Of a stretch of DNA of 50,556 bases, positions 34,645 to 44,207 are shown piece by piece. How positions within the stretch are numbered: the stretch's first letter is position 1; each line of letters opens with the position of its first letter. The DNA lies in contig PUHN01000007.1 of NCBI GenBank assembly GCA_002967695.1, forward strand, positions 1 through 50,556, given 5' to 3'. Under the pieces are notes generated by a model, which was given only the letters and a program-made list of their open reading frames with translations, had not been told where the DNA came from and ran no database searches. The position numbers and the translations under genes were made by a program. Origin of the DNA: Rhodobacteraceae bacterium WD3A24. Lineage in GTDB: Bacteria; Pseudomonadota; Alphaproteobacteria; Rhodobacterales; Rhodobacteraceae.

Positions 34645-35009
34645 GCAGCGCGGCCGCCCGGCGCGGGGCGCGTGAGCAGGAAAACTGCCACCGCGCCCAG
34701 AACCGCGGCCTGCACGGCCAGCACGCCCGCCCCGACCCCCGCCGCAAGGCTGATCGCGAAACTCGCCGCGATGGCGGCCATCGCGGCCAGCTTGCCGCGC
34801 CGCGAGACCGCGCCCTCGTCGCGCCAGGCGGCGATGGGCGGCCCCAGCCGCGGATGGGCCAGCAGCCAGCCATGCAGCCGCGGCGAGGACCGCGCAAAGC
34901 ACCACGCCCCCAGCAGCGCCAGCGGCGTCGTCGGCAGCAGCGGAAGGACCGCGCCCACCGCCCCGAGCGCGATCGCCCCCATCCCGAGGCAAAGCCAGAA
35001 AATGCGCAT
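34584..35009 (-). CDS. DUF454 (YbaN-like) membrane protein
   Basis: A 141-residue inner-membrane protein. The N-terminal MRIFWLCLGMGAIALGAVGAVLPLLPTTPLALLGAWCFARSSPRLHGWLL (core LPLLPTTPLALLGAWCFA) is the DUF454 signature; HPRLGPPIAAWRDEGAVSRRGKLAA follows, then two more hydrophobic helices. Function unknown. The ATG at 35009 is chosen because the upstream part of the open frame, antisense to the ribonuclease D gene, has no similarity. The C-terminal 61 bases overlap purN. Confidence 0.85.
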   Translation of the reverse strand: MRIFWLCLGMGAIALGAVGAVLPLLPTTPLALLGAWCFARSSPRLHGWLLAHPRLGPPIAAWRDEGAVSRRGKLAAMAAIAASFAISLAAGVGAGVLAVQAAVLGAVAVFLLTRPAPGGRAAQESHTGVRSPAAKRRNTAG

Positions 35010-35156
35010 GATCCGTCTCCGCGCTCCTGCGGTGTGATCTAGGCAGGGAACGCCCGCCTTGCCAGCCCTGCCGGCCCGCGGGGCTTTCCATTTTGCCGCC
35101 GATTGCCTATCACGGCCCCGCCCGGCCCTTACGCGCCTTGCGATGATCGGACCTTC

Positions 35157-36335
35157 ATGCAGACCATCACCACCACCGAAGACCTCGCCCGTTTCTGTGC
35201 CGCCGCAAGCGCGGCGCCCTATGTGACGGTCGATACCGAGTTCCTGCGCGACCGGACCTATTATGCGCGGCTCTGCCTCGTCCAGCTCGCGGTTCCGGGC
35301 GCCGACAGCACCGATGCCGGCGAGGCGGTTCTCGTCGATCCGCTGGCGGAGGGGCTTTCGCTGGAGCCGCTCTACGCGCTGTTCCGCGACGAGAGCACCG
35401 TCAAGGTCTTCCATGCGGCGCGGCAGGATCTGGAGATTTTCTATCTCAATGCGCAAGTCATTCCCGAGCCGCTTTTCGACACGCAACTCGCCGCGATGGT
35501 CTGCGGATTCGGCGATCAGGTGGGCTACGAGACGCTGGTCAAGCGGGTGGCCCGGGCCCAGCTCGACAAGACCTCGCGCTTTACCGACTGGTCGCGCCGC
35601 CCGCTTTCGGAGGCGCAGAAGGCCTATGCGCTGGCCGATGTGACACATCTGCGCGTGATCTACGAGGAGCTGTCGCGCCGGATCGCGGAGACCGGCCGCG
35701 CGCACTGGGTCGCCGAGGAGCTTGGCACACTGACCGACCCGGAAACCTATATCATCCGCCCCGAAGACGCCTGGACGCGGATCAAGACGCGCACGACCTC
35801 GGGGCGCTTCCTGTCCATCGTGCGCGAACTGGCCCGCTTCCGCGAAGGCTACGCCCAGAGCGCCGATATCCCGCGCAACCGGGTGTTCAAGGATGACGCG
35901 CTTCTGGAGATCGCCTCGATGAAGCCCGAGCGGGTCGAGGATCTGTCGCGCGCGCGGCTGTTGCTGCGCGACGCGCGGCGCGGCGAGATCGCCGAGGGGA
36001 TCGTCGCCGCCGTCAAGGCCGGCCTCGCCACGCCGGCCGCGCAGGCGCCGCGCCCCGATACCAGCCGTGACCAGCTTCAGGTCAGCCCGGCCCTGGCCGA
36101 TCTTCTGCGCGTGCTCATCAAGGCCAAGGCCGAGGAGACGGGCGTGGCGCAGAAGCTGCTCGCCTCCGCCGCCGATCTCGATGCCATCGCAGCGGGCGAG
36201 CGCGATGTCGCCGCGCTGCAGGGCTGGCGCGGCGAGGTGTTCGGCAACGACGCGCTGCGCCTGTGCCGGGGCGAGATCGCGCTGTCGGCCCGCGACGGCC
36301 GGGTGCGCATCATCCCGGCGGAGGGCGGCGGCTGA
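35157..36335 (+). CDS. rnd: Ribonuclease D
   Basis: DEDD-family 3'-5' exonuclease for tRNA 3'-end maturation, 392 residues. Exo I: VTVDTEFLRDRTYYARLCLVQ with D26 and E28. Exo II: VFHAARQDLEIFY with Asp. Exo III: EAQKAYALADVTHLRVIY with Tyr and Asp. HRDC-type helical domains fill the C-terminal half (SIVRELARFREGYAQSADIPRNRVFKDDALLEIA, core REGYAQ). The ATG at 35157 fits the family; a start 18 codons upstream adds a Pro-rich extension. Divergent from DUF454. Confidence 0.96.
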   Translation: MQTITTTEDLARFCAAASAAPYVTVDTEFLRDRTYYARLCLVQLAVPGADSTDAGEAVLVDPLAEGLSLEPLYALFRDESTVKVFHAARQDLEIFYLNAQVIPEPLFDTQLAAMVCGFGDQVGYETLVKRVARAQLDKTSRFTDWSRRPLSEAQKAYALADVTHLRVIYEELSRRIAETGRAHWVAEELGTLTDPETYIIRPEDAWTRIKTRTTSGRFLSIVRELARFREGYAQSADIPRNRVFKDDALLEIASMKPERVEDLSRARLLLRDARRGEIAEGIVAAVKAGLATPAAQAPRPDTSRDQLQVSPALADLLRVLIKAKAEETGVAQKLLASAADLDAIAAGERDVAALQGWRGEVFGNDALRLCRGEIALSARDGRVRIIPAEGGG

Positions 36336-36344
36336 CGGGTGCGC

Positions 36345-36815
36345 TCAGCGCCCGGCGACGCGCTGATTGGACTGGCCGCGCACCACGATGCGCCGCACCC
36401 GCGCCAGATCGCGGTTGCTGACAAAGACCGCGGCGGTGACGCGGCGCGACGCCGCGGTCGAGACCTCGGTGGAGGCGCGCGGCGGCGCGGCGACTAGGCG
36501 ATAGGCCAGGACTTCCGGCTCGGTGGTTTCGTCCTCGACAAGCTCGACATCCCACCATCCCTGGCTGGGCGTCAGGCCGGTGGCGCGGATGATGGCGCCG
36601 CCCGGCATCCGCTCAACCGCAAGGGCGGTGACCTCGGCCACCAGCGCGCGGTTGTCGACCGTCTCGCCCTGCCAGCCCCCTTCGGGCTCGAGGCTGACGG
36701 GCTCCGCGCGCGAGCCGTCGAACCAGTTCAAGGGGTTGAGCCGCGACTCCCCGGCCGACCCGCAGGCCCCGAGCAGGAGCACCGCCGCCAGCGCCGCAAG
36801 CATCCGACCGTTCAT
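36345..36815 (-). CDS. Predicted outer-membrane lipoprotein, unknown function
   Basis: A 156-residue protein with a lipoprotein signal: MNGRMLAALAAVLLLGAC, lipid-attachment C18, followed by GSAGESRLNPLNWFDGSR. The mature part is a small beta-rich domain with VERMPGGAIIRATGLTPSQGWWDVELV and EVLAYRLVAAPP. A +2 residue Gly/Ser suggests outer-membrane sorting. The ATG at 36815 is preferred over one nine codons upstream since it begins the signal peptide directly. Convergent with rnd, nine bases apart. Conserved in related bacteria as far as I recall, but unnamed. Confidence 0.8.
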   Translation of the reverse strand: MNGRMLAALAAVLLLGACGSAGESRLNPLNWFDGSRAEPVSLEPEGGWQGETVDNRALVAEVTALAVERMPGGAIIRATGLTPSQGWWDVELVEDETTEPEVLAYRLVAAPPRASTEVSTAASRRVTAAVFVSNRDLARVRRIVVRGQSNQRVAGR

Positions 36816-36940
36816 CGCGCCACCCCATTTCTGTCCGGGCACCGGGTTAGCGGAAACGGCGCGCTTTGAAAAGCCTTGCCGCGCCCCTCTGGACCTTCGC
36901 GCCCGCCGCGCCTAGGTGGGGTGGAGAAACGGAGGATGCA

Positions 36941-37375
36941 TTGGCCGAGGCTGAATTCGACGAAATCGCGGACACCTTCGAGTTTCTCGACGACTGGGAG
37001 GACCGCTATCGCCACGTCATCGAGATGGGCAAGGCGATGGCGCCGCTGGACGACGCGCTTCGCGTGCCGGCCACGAAGGTGGACGGCTGCGCCAGCCAGG
37101 TGTGGATCGTGCCCAGGATCGAGGGCGAGGGCCCGCAGGCGCGGTTCGACTTCATGGGCGACAGCGACGCGATGATCGTGCGCGGGCTGATCGCGGTGCT
37201 GCACGCGCTTTATTCGGGCCGCTCCGTCGCCGACGTCACGCAGGTCGACGCCGCCGCGGAACTCGCCCGGCTCGGGCTGGACGAACATCTTTCGGCGCAG
37301 CGCTCCAACGGGCTGCGGGCGATGGTGGGCCGCATCCGCGGGCTGGCCGAGCAGGCCGCCGCCAAGACCGCCTGA
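36941..37375 (+). CDS. sufE: SufE-family cysteine desulfurase sulfur acceptor
   Basis: SufE accepts persulfide sulfur from SufS for iron-sulfur cluster assembly. 144 residues from a TTG start that is supported by GGAGG six bases upstream (36931-36935); another TTG lies 25 codons further up but adds unrelated sequence. The catalytic cysteine is C50 in ATKVDGCASQVWIVPRI. Other landmarks: FEFLDDWEDRYRHVIEMGK, IVRGLIAVLHALYSGRSV and LSAQRSNGLRAMVGRIRGLAE. No suf operon is nearby, which is usual for this stand-alone copy. Confidence 0.93.
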   Translation: MAEAEFDEIADTFEFLDDWEDRYRHVIEMGKAMAPLDDALRVPATKVDGCASQVWIVPRIEGEGPQARFDFMGDSDAMIVRGLIAVLHALYSGRSVADVTQVDAAAELARLGLDEHLSAQRSNGLRAMVGRIRGLAEQAAAKTA

Positions 37376-37382
37376 GCGTGCC

Positions 37383-37865
37383 TCACTGCGGGTGGCGCAT
37401 TCGTGCCATCAGCCCGTCGCGCAGCAGGAACTGATGATAGAGCGCGGCAAGGATGTGCAGCGCGATCAGCGCCAGTAGCGCGAAGCGCAATACGGAATGC
37501 AGCCCGGCGGCCTGCTCCAGCGCGCCGAACCAGGCCAGCGCGCCGGTCACAGGCATGAGGATCAGCAGCGCGTAGAGCGACCAGTGCGCGGCATGCGCGG
37601 CCATGCGCAGCACCCGCGGCTCCTGCGCGGGCGGCGGCGGCGCACCGCGCCGCGCGCGCAGAACCAGCCGCCAGAGCACCAGTGCCAGCACCAGAAGCCC
37701 GCCGAAGACATGCGCCGCGGCGAACGGGTCGAACGCTGACTCCGCGGTCTCGACGAAGTCTGCCCAGGCTTCGACGATCGCGCCGTTGAACAGGAACTGG
37801 ACGGCGACCAGAAGGAAAACGATCCAGTGCAGACCGATCTGGGCGCGGGAATAACCTTTTGGCAT
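37383..37865 (-). CDS. Cytochrome b561 family protein
   Basis: Diheme di- or superoxide-type quinone-reactive cytochrome, 160 residues and four transmembrane helices. Heme-binding histidines are visible: H13 in IGLHWIVFLL, H52 in AAHVFGGLLVLAL, the pair in RMAAHAAHWSLYALLILMPVTG, and HILAALYHQFLLRDGL at the end. This is the E. coli CybB-like arrangement. Physiological role is not established. It is convergent with sufE across seven bases. Confidence 0.93.
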   Translation of the reverse strand: MPKGYSRAQIGLHWIVFLLVAVQFLFNGAIVEAWADFVETAESAFDPFAAAHVFGGLLVLALVLWRLVLRARRGAPPPPAQEPRVLRMAAHAAHWSLYALLILMPVTGALAWFGALEQAAGLHSVLRFALLALIALHILAALYHQFLLRDGLMARMRHPQ

Positions 37866-37961
37866 GGCGGGTTCCGGTAACTGATTCAGAGCTCACACTA
37901 TATTCGCGGGGCGCCCGTGTCCGTGGCCGCTCCGCCGGGCGGATGCGGCAGATCCGCGCAC

Positions 37962-38624
37962 TCACGCCTGCCGGGCGAGGGCGGTCGCGAGATCGCCGTA
38001 GCCGGTCAGGCGGCGTTCATAGGCCAGCCCCAGCCGCGCCGCGCAGTCGCGCGCGCGGGCGTCGAGGGCGGGGTCGTCGGTCTGGGCAAGGTAGATCAGC
38101 TTCTCGTAGTTGCCGAACATCATCCCGATCAGCTCGGGATGCCGGTCGAAGCCCATCGGGCGCCAGACGAAGGCGTCGAACTGCCGCACGAGGAAGTCGG
38201 TCAGGTAGAAGGCCGTCATTTCATCGTCGGCGCGCGCCGCGAAGGCCGCGTTGCCGTCGAAGAAGGCATAGCAGTGCGGCCCCGGCACCATCTCGACGCC
38301 CAGCTCCGCGCAGCGCGCCTGCAGCCGCCCGCCGGTGCCGCAATCGGCATAGACGACGAAGATCGACTCAAAGCTGTCGCGGTTGTCTTCCACCACCCTG
38401 GCCACCGCGTCGGGGATGCGGTCGGGGTAGAGGTGCAGCTTGGCCGGCAGGCAGGTGAGGTCCATGTGATCCCACCCGTTGGCGGCCCTGAGCGCGAGGA
38501 TCTCGCGCGCCAGCGCGCCGCAGGCGATCAGCAGGATGCGTCCGCGCGGACGCTGCGCCGGCAGTCCGGCCTCGGTCAGCGTGGCGTCGTCGGGCAGTGC
38601 GTCGGGGAATGCGGCGGCGGTCAT
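37962..38624 (-). CDS. DUF1638 protein
   Basis: A 220-residue soluble protein of the DUF1638 family. Segments: RGRILLIACGALAREILALRAANGWDHMDLTCLPAKLHLYPDRIPDAV (core ACGALAREI and LPAKLH), VVYADCGTGGRLQARC and GPHCYAFFDG. The several conserved cysteines (ACGA, DCGT, HCYA) suggest metal binding. The family lies near corrinoid-protein and methyltransferase genes in many bacteria, as it does here, and probably serves that pathway; the exact step is unknown. Its ATG overlaps the stop of the small membrane gene (ATGA). Confidence 0.88.
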   Translation of the reverse strand: MTAAAFPDALPDDATLTEAGLPAQRPRGRILLIACGALAREILALRAANGWDHMDLTCLPAKLHLYPDRIPDAVARVVEDNRDSFESIFVVYADCGTGGRLQARCAELGVEMVPGPHCYAFFDGNAAFAARADDEMTAFYLTDFLVRQFDAFVWRPMGFDRHPELIGMMFGNYEKLIYLAQTDDPALDARARDCAARLGLAYERRLTGYGDLATALARQA

Positions 38625-38782
38625 GACCGCAACCGCACCAGCAGGGCGGCCGCCAGCGTGACCAGCAGCACCGCCCCGGCCCCTCCGGGGATGGCGGGCG
38701 CGGCGCTCATCGCCACGGCGACGGTCAGCCCCGCGGCAAGGATGACGGAGACAAGGATCACGGCGAGGCGGGCAGGGGGCAT
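38621..38782 (-). CDS. Small two-helix membrane protein
   Basis: A 53-residue hydrophobic protein. The start is the ATG at 38782, seven bases after AAGGAG; the frame runs seven codons further up to a less likely start. Two helices: LAVILVSVILAAGLTVAVAM and GAGAVLLVTLAAALLVRL. It sits between the corrinoid-protein gene and DUF1638 and overlaps the latter by four bases, so it is translated as part of that unit. No function can be read; a membrane anchor for the complex is a guess. Confidence 0.65.
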   Translation of the reverse strand: MPPARLAVILVSVILAAGLTVAVAMSAAPAIPGGAGAVLLVTLAAALLVRLRS

Positions 38783-38842
38783 CGGCTCACTCCTTCGAGT
38801 CACCAGATGGGGCTGCCGCCGGCCCGCGTCGAGGGGGCTGGC

Positions 38843-39544
<702 letters not shown>

Positions 39545-39763
39545 GGCGTGCTTTCCCTGACTGCGGCTGCGCGCCGCTCCGGGCGCGGACTGGCCGATCT
39601 ATGGGCGCATCGCGCCCAGCGCAGTTGGCGGATTGCGACATGGCCGGTTCCGCCACCGACCTGCGCACGCGATGGCGAGCGGACGTGACCGCCGCGCCGC
39701 GCCCGTCGCGGGACCGGCCGATCGGGGCTGGCAAGCGTTCCTTGTATGTTCTATCCTGCACGG

Positions 39764-40858
39764 ATGGAGCAGGATGGCGGCATCTCCCGGCTCGTGACGC
39801 CGCGCGGCCGCGGCGCCGGGCGCAACATGGCCGGCCGGTTCGAACGCGAGCGCCGCGCGCCCGTCGATGACGGCTGGGACATTCCCGAAGAGCCCGCGCC
39901 GCTGCGCACCGAGATCAGCGAGGAGCGCCCGCGCAGCGTGATCGCGCGCAACGATTCGCCCGACATTCCCTTCGACCGCTCGCTCAACCCCTATCGCGGC
40001 TGCGAGCATGGCTGCATCTACTGCTATGCGCGGCCCACGCATGGCTATCTGGGCCTCTCGCCGGGGCTTGATTTCGAATCGCGCCTCGTCGCGCGGCCCG
40101 ATGCGCCGCAGGTGCTCGCGCGGCAGCTTTCCTCGCCGCGCTACAGCCCGCGCCCCCTCGCCATCGGCACCGTCACCGACCCCTATCAGCCCGCCGAAGG
40201 GGAGCGGCGCATCACCCGCGCGGTGCTGGAGGTGCTGCGCGATTTCCGGCATCCGGCGACGATCATCACGCGCGGCACCCTGATCGAGCGCGACCTCGAC
40301 CTGCTGGGCGAGATGGCCGCCGAGGGGCTGGTGCAGGTCGGCGTGTCGGTGACCACGCTCGATGCGGGTCTCGCCCGGCGGCTGGAGCCGCGCGCGCCCG
40401 CCCCCGCCCGCCGTCTGGCCATGATCGGCGCGCTCGCCGGGGCCGGCGTGCCGGTGCAGGTGATGATGGCCCCCGTCATCCCCGCCCTGACCGATCACGA
40501 GGTCGAGGCGCTCCTGCAGGCGGCGGCCGAGGCCGGCGCGGGCGCGGCGAGCTGGGTGCTTCTGCGCCTGCCGCACGAGGTTGCGCCGCTGTTTCGCGAC
40601 TGGCTGGAGCGGCACGCCTCCGACCGCGCCGAGCGGGTGATGAACCGCCTGCGGGAGATGCATGGCGGGCAGGACTATGACAGCGGCTGGGGCACGCGGA
40701 TGCGCGGGCAGGGGGTGCAGGCGGATCTGCTTCGCCGCCGGTTCCGGCTGGCTGCGCGGCGTCACGGGCTCGACCGGCCGCTGCCGCCGCTCGATTGCAG
40801 CCGCTTCGGCCGGCCGCCGCGGGCGGGTGATCAGCTCGCGCTGTTTCCCGACCTCTAG
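39764..40858 (+). CDS. PA0069-type radical SAM protein
   Basis: A 364-residue radical SAM enzyme of the small family typified by Pseudomonas PA0069 and related to SplB. The 4Fe-4S motif is in NPYRGCEHGCIYCYARPTH (CxxxCxxC). Upstream NDSPDIPFDRSLN and downstream FESRLVARPDAPQVLARQLSS, IGTVTDPYQPAE and TIITRGTLIERDLDLLGEM (core TRGTLIERD) agree. Its substrate is unknown; photolyase-like DNA repair has been suggested for the wider group. The ATG at 39764 is the likely start. It lies against the grain inside the methyl-transfer module and shares a CTAG stop with bmt. Confidence 0.92.
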   Translation: MEQDGGISRLVTPRGRGAGRNMAGRFERERRAPVDDGWDIPEEPAPLRTEISEERPRSVIARNDSPDIPFDRSLNPYRGCEHGCIYCYARPTHGYLGLSPGLDFESRLVARPDAPQVLARQLSSPRYSPRPLAIGTVTDPYQPAEGERRITRAVLEVLRDFRHPATIITRGTLIERDLDLLGEMAAEGLVQVGVSVTTLDAGLARRLEPRAPAPARRLAMIGALAGAGVPVQVMMAPVIPALTDHEVEALLQAAAEAGAGAASWVLLRLPHEVAPLFRDWLERHASDRAERVMNRLREMHGGQDYDSGWGTRMRGQGVQADLLRRRFRLAARRHGLDRPLPPLDCSRFGRPPRAGDQLALFPDL

Positions 40859-41868
40859 GAGCGCCGGCGCCGGCCGCCGCGGCGGCGCTCGGGCGGGGCC
40901 TCGCCGCTGCCGTCGGAGACCGAGGAGAACCCGCCCAGCCGCGCGGCGATCACGTCGAGCTTGGGCCGCGGGCCGGGGGTGTGGGCCTCCAGCGCGGCGT
41001 GCATGTGGCGCAGGTGCTCGGGCGTGGTGCCGCAACAGCCGCCAATGATCCGCGCGCCGCAATCGCGCGCCAGCGTGGCGTAGTCGGCCATCAGTTCCGG
41101 CGTGCCGTCGTAATGGATATGGCCGTGGACGTATTTCGGCACACCCGCATTGCCCTTGGCGATGATCGGCCGCTCGGTTCCCTCGGCGGCGAAGCTCAGG
41201 ATCGTGCGCAGCAGGTCCGACGCGCCCACCCCGCAATTGGCGCCGAAGGCGACGGGCGGGTGGGGAAGCTTCTCGACCAGCGCGGCCAGATCGGCGGCGG
41301 TCACGCCCATCATGCTGCGCCCGGCGGTGTCGAAGCTCATCGTTCCGCACCAGGGCATTTCCGCGCTGCGGGCGGCCTCGGCGGCGGCACGAAACTCGTC
41401 GGCCGAGGATATCGTCTCGACCCACAGCACGTCGGCGCCGCCCGCCTTGAGCGCCTCGGCCTGCTCGTGGAACATCTCGACGGCGAGCGCGTGCGTCAGT
41501 TCGCCCAGCGGGGCCATGATCTCGCCGGTCGGGCCCATCGAGCCGGCGACGACCGTCCTGCGGGCGGCCCGGTCGGCAACCTCGCGCGCCAGCTCGGCGG
41601 CGGCGCGGTTGAGTTCGCCCACCCGGCGATGGGCGCCATGCAGCCGCAGCCGGCTGGCATTGCCGCCGAAGCTGTTGGTCAGGAAGATGTCCGAGCCGGC
41701 CTCGACCGCGCCGCGATAGAGCGCCGTGATGCGCTCGGGGTGCGCGACGTTCCACAGCTCGGGCGCCTCGCCCGCCTCCAGCCCCATGTTGAACAGATTG
41801 GTCCCGGTGGCGCCATCGGCCATCAGCCAGTCGCGGGCCTCGAGCAGGCGGGAGAGCGGATCGGACAT
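40855..41868 (-). CDS. bmt: Betaine-homocysteine methyltransferase type enzyme
   Basis: TIM-barrel zinc methyltransferase of the BHMT/MetH-N family, 337 residues. N-terminal MADGATGTNLFNMGLEAGEAPELWN, and the zinc cysteines: one in AFGANCGVGASDLL and two in RIIGGCCGTTPEH. In marine and soil relatives the Bmt + corrinoid protein pair demethylates glycine betaine or uses related methyl donors. The substrate here is inferred from family and neighbours. GAGGAG lies eight bases before the ATG. The C-terminus ends in an unusual Arg-rich tail (PPERRRGGRRRRS). Its stop TAG is shared, on opposite strands, with the radical SAM gene. Confidence 0.93.
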   Translation of the reverse strand: MSDPLSRLLEARDWLMADGATGTNLFNMGLEAGEAPELWNVAHPERITALYRGAVEAGSDIFLTNSFGGNASRLRLHGAHRRVGELNRAAAELAREVADRAARRTVVAGSMGPTGEIMAPLGELTHALAVEMFHEQAEALKAGGADVLWVETISSADEFRAAAEAARSAEMPWCGTMSFDTAGRSMMGVTAADLAALVEKLPHPPVAFGANCGVGASDLLRTILSFAAEGTERPIIAKGNAGVPKYVHGHIHYDGTPELMADYATLARDCGARIIGGCCGTTPEHLRHMHAALEAHTPGPRPKLDVIAARLGGFSSVSDGSGEAPPERRRGGRRRRS

Positions 41869-41935
41869 GCGGCGCGGCTCCTCGGATCGGCGGCGCGGTG
41901 CGCCCGGCGGCGGGCGCGGAACTCACTACGAAGGC

Positions 41936-41959
41936 CCGGCCCGCCGGGGGGCGGGCCGG
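41936..41959 (-). terminator. Hairpin after the zeta-subunit gene
   Basis: A perfect 10-bp inverted repeat CCGGCCCGCC / GGCGGGCCGG with a GGGG loop. It lies 20 bases beyond the stop of the DUF1476 gene (minus strand) and upstream of bmt, so it probably ends the DUF1476 transcript and insulates bmt, which then needs its own promoter in 41869-41935. No U-run of note. Confidence 0.6.
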
Positions 41960-41979
41960 CGGCGCGTGCCGGGCGCGGA

Positions 41980-42294
41980 TCAGTTCCGCGCGACGATCTC
42001 CCCCTTGGCCTCGGCCAGAAAGGTGTTCATCCGCTCGCGAATCGTGGCCTCGTCGACACGGCTGCCCAGATCATGGGCGATCTTGCGGAAGACGTCCTCG
42101 TGGCCGGCCTCCTCGAAATCGGCGCGGATGACCTCCATGGCGTATTCCTCGGCCTCCTTGCCGGACTTGCCGAGGAGTTCGGCCGCCCACAGCCCGAGCA
42201 GCTTGTTGCGCCGGGCGACGGCCTTGAACTGCATTTCGGCGTCATGGGCAAACTTGGCCTCGAAGGCGCGTTCGCGATCGTCAAAGGTGCTCAT
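41980..42294 (-). CDS. ATP synthase inhibitor zeta subunit (DUF1476)
   Basis: A 104-residue protein of the DUF1476 family, identified in Paracoccus as the zeta subunit that inhibits F1-ATPase. Its N-terminal MSTFDDRERAFEAKFAHDAE is the disordered inhibitory region; the helical bundle follows with MQFKAVARRNKLLGLWAAELLGKSG (core ARRNKLLGLW) and EDVFRKIAHDL. ATG at 42294 fits the family start. The gene is alone on the minus strand, divergent from purC. This is a lineage mark of Alphaproteobacteria. Confidence 0.95.
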   Translation of the reverse strand: MSTFDDRERAFEAKFAHDAEMQFKAVARRNKLLGLWAAELLGKSGKEAEEYAMEVIRADFEEAGHEDVFRKIAHDLGSRVDEATIRERMNTFLAEAKGEIVARN

Positions 42295-42450
42295 GCCTGC
42301 ACTCCCGCTTGAAACTCGTCGCCTCCGCATATGCCGCGCGCGCGCCCGCCCCGCAAGCCCCCGCGCCGCTTGTGCGCAAGCCGTGCTTGGCCTATATGAC
42401 GCGCACACCGAGGTGCGGGCGCGCCGCCCTCGCGCATATCCGGAGTTTTC

Positions 42451-43212
42451 ATGGCACGTCGCACCAAGGTTTACGAGGGCAAGGCGAAGGTTCTCTACGA
42501 GGGGCCCGAGCCCGGCACGCTCGTGCAGTATTTCAAGGACGACGCGACCGCCAACAACGCCGAAAAGCACGACGTGATCGACGGCAAGGGCGTGCTGAAC
42601 AACCGGCTCAGCGAATTCTTCATGACCGGGCTCAACGCCATCGGCGTGCCGACCCATTTTATCCGCCGCATCAACATGCGCGAGCAGCTCATCCGGGCGG
42701 TCGAGATCATACCGCTCGAGGTTGTGGTGCGCAACGTCGCGGCCGGCTCGCTTTCGACCCGGCTCGGGCTGGAGGAGGGCGCCGCGCTGCCCCGGCCCAT
42801 CGTCGAGTTCTATTACAAGGACGACAAGCTCGGCGATCCGCTGGTCTGCGAGGAGCACATCATCGCCTTCGGCTGGGCGGCGCAGCAGGATCTCGACGAC
42901 ATGGTCGCGCTGGCGCTGCGGGTCAACGACTTCCTGTCGGGGGTCATGCTGGGCGTGGGCATCCGGCTGGTCGATTTCAAGATCGAGATCGGCCGCGTCT
43001 GGGAGGGCGACTTCCAGCGGCTGATCATCGCCGACGAGATCAGCCCCGATTCCTGCCGGCTGTGGGATATGAAGACGGGCCAGAAGCTCGACAAGGACGT
43101 GTTCCGCCGCGATCTTGGCAATCTCGCCGACGCCTATACCGAAGTCGCCAAGCGGCTGGGCGTGATGCCGCGCAACGCCGGCCGCGTGACCAAGCCCACC
43201 CTGATCAACTGA
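42451..43212 (+). CDS. purC: Phosphoribosylaminoimidazole-succinocarboxamide synthase
   Basis: SAICAR synthetase, seventh step counted from PRPP. 253 residues. Motifs: [34 protein letters not shown] (core [11 protein letters not shown]), [71 protein letters not shown] and the terminal RVTKPTLIN. It heads the co-oriented purC-purS-purQ set, with 17 bases to purS. The 156-base divergent gap with the zeta gene should hold its promoter; I see no PurR or riboswitch consensus there. Confidence 0.99.
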   Translation: MARRTKVYEGKAKVLYEGPEPGTLVQYFKDDATANNAEKHDVIDGKGVLNNRLSEFFMTGLNAIGVPTHFIRRINMREQLIRAVEIIPLEVVVRNVAAGSLSTRLGLEEGAALPRPIVEFYYKDDKLGDPLVCEEHIIAFGWAAQQDLDDMVALALRVNDFLSGVMLGVGIRLVDFKIEIGRVWEGDFQRLIIADEISPDSCRLWDMKTGQKLDKDVFRRDLGNLADAYTEVAKRLGVMPRNAGRVTKPTLIN

Positions 43213-43229
43213 GCCGAGCGAGGCCCGCG

Positions 43230-43469
43230 ATGAAAGCCCGTGTCCAGGTGATGCTCAAGGACGGCGTTCTCGACCCGCAGGGCGAGGCGGTGCGCCACGC
43301 GCTGGGCACGCTGGGCTTTGACGGTGTCGAGGATGTCCGCCAGGGCAAGGTGATCGAGATCGCGCTGTCCGAGACCGATGCGGACGCAGCGCGCGCGCGC
43401 GTCACCGAGATGTGCGAGCGCCTGCTGGCCAATACCGTGATCGAGAAATACGAGGTCGAGCTGCTCTGA
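43230..43469 (+). CDS. purS: Phosphoribosylformylglycinamidine synthase subunit PurS
   Basis: Small bridging subunit of the three-part FGAM synthase (PurL-PurQ-PurS), which replaces the single large PurL of gammaproteobacteria. 79 residues: [30 protein letters not shown] (core [10 protein letters not shown]), [14 protein letters not shown] and the [18 protein letters not shown] end. Length is canonical. The open frame starts earlier but the ATG at 43230 matches the family. purL itself is not in the window. Confidence 0.97.
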   Translation: MKARVQVMLKDGVLDPQGEAVRHALGTLGFDGVEDVRQGKVIEIALSETDADAARARVTEMCERLLANTVIEKYEVELL

Positions 43470-43494
43470 CAGCCGGTCCGAGGAGAGCGCGCCG

Positions 43495-44163
43495 ATGAAA
43501 GCCGCCGTCATCACCTTTCCCGGCTCCAACTGCGACCGCGACCTCGCCGTCGCCTTCGAGGCGCAGGGCGCGCGGGTGGTCCGCGTGTGGCACAAGGAAA
43601 CCGAGCTGCCCGCCGGCCTGGACGTGGTCGGGCTGCCGGGCGGCTTTTCCTTCGGGGATTATCTGCGCTGCGGGGCGATCGCGGCGCGCGCACCCATCGC
43701 GCAGGCGGTGGCGGCGTTCGCCGGGCGCGGCGGCCATGTTCTGGGCATCTGCAACGGGTTTCAGGTGCTCATCGAGGCGGGGCTGCTGCCCGGTGCGCTG
43801 ATGCGCAATGCCGGCATCAAGTTCGTCTGCCGCAATATCGGCCTGCGCGTCGAGACGGCGCAGAGCGCGTTCACCGCCCAGTGGGGCGCGGGGGCGGATA
43901 TCACGCTGCCCGTGGCCCATCACGACGGCAACTACACCGCCGACGCCGATCTCGTCGCCCGGCTGCGCGGGGAGGATCGCGTTGCGCTGCGTTACCGCGA
44001 CAATCCCAACGGCTCGACCGACGACATCGCCGCGATCCTGTCGGCCAATCGGCGCGTGCTCGGGATGATGCCCCATCCCGAACGCGCGATCTCGCCCGCA
44101 CAGGGCGGCACCGACGGGGCGGCGCTGTTTCGTTCGCTCATGGATGCCTTCGTGCCGGCATGA
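43495..44163 (+). CDS. purQ: Phosphoribosylformylglycinamidine synthase subunit PurQ
   Basis: Glutaminase (class I amidotransferase) subunit of FGAM synthase, 222 residues. It begins [18 protein letters not shown], has [18 protein letters not shown], the nucleophile C86 in [13 protein letters not shown], the AHHDGNY loop and the His-Glu pair in [17 protein letters not shown] precedes the ATG. It follows purS by 25 bases. The channelled ammonia passes to PurL, encoded elsewhere. Confidence 0.98.
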   Translation: MKAAVITFPGSNCDRDLAVAFEAQGARVVRVWHKETELPAGLDVVGLPGGFSFGDYLRCGAIAARAPIAQAVAAFAGRGGHVLGICNGFQVLIEAGLLPGALMRNAGIKFVCRNIGLRVETAQSAFTAQWGAGADITLPVAHHDGNYTADADLVARLRGEDRVALRYRDNPNGSTDDIAAILSANRRVLGMMPHPERAISPAQGGTDGAALFRSLMDAFVPA

Positions 44164-44207
44164 GCCGGCTTCTTGTGATGGCCCCGCCCCCGGCGTAACC
44201 TGTCGCC

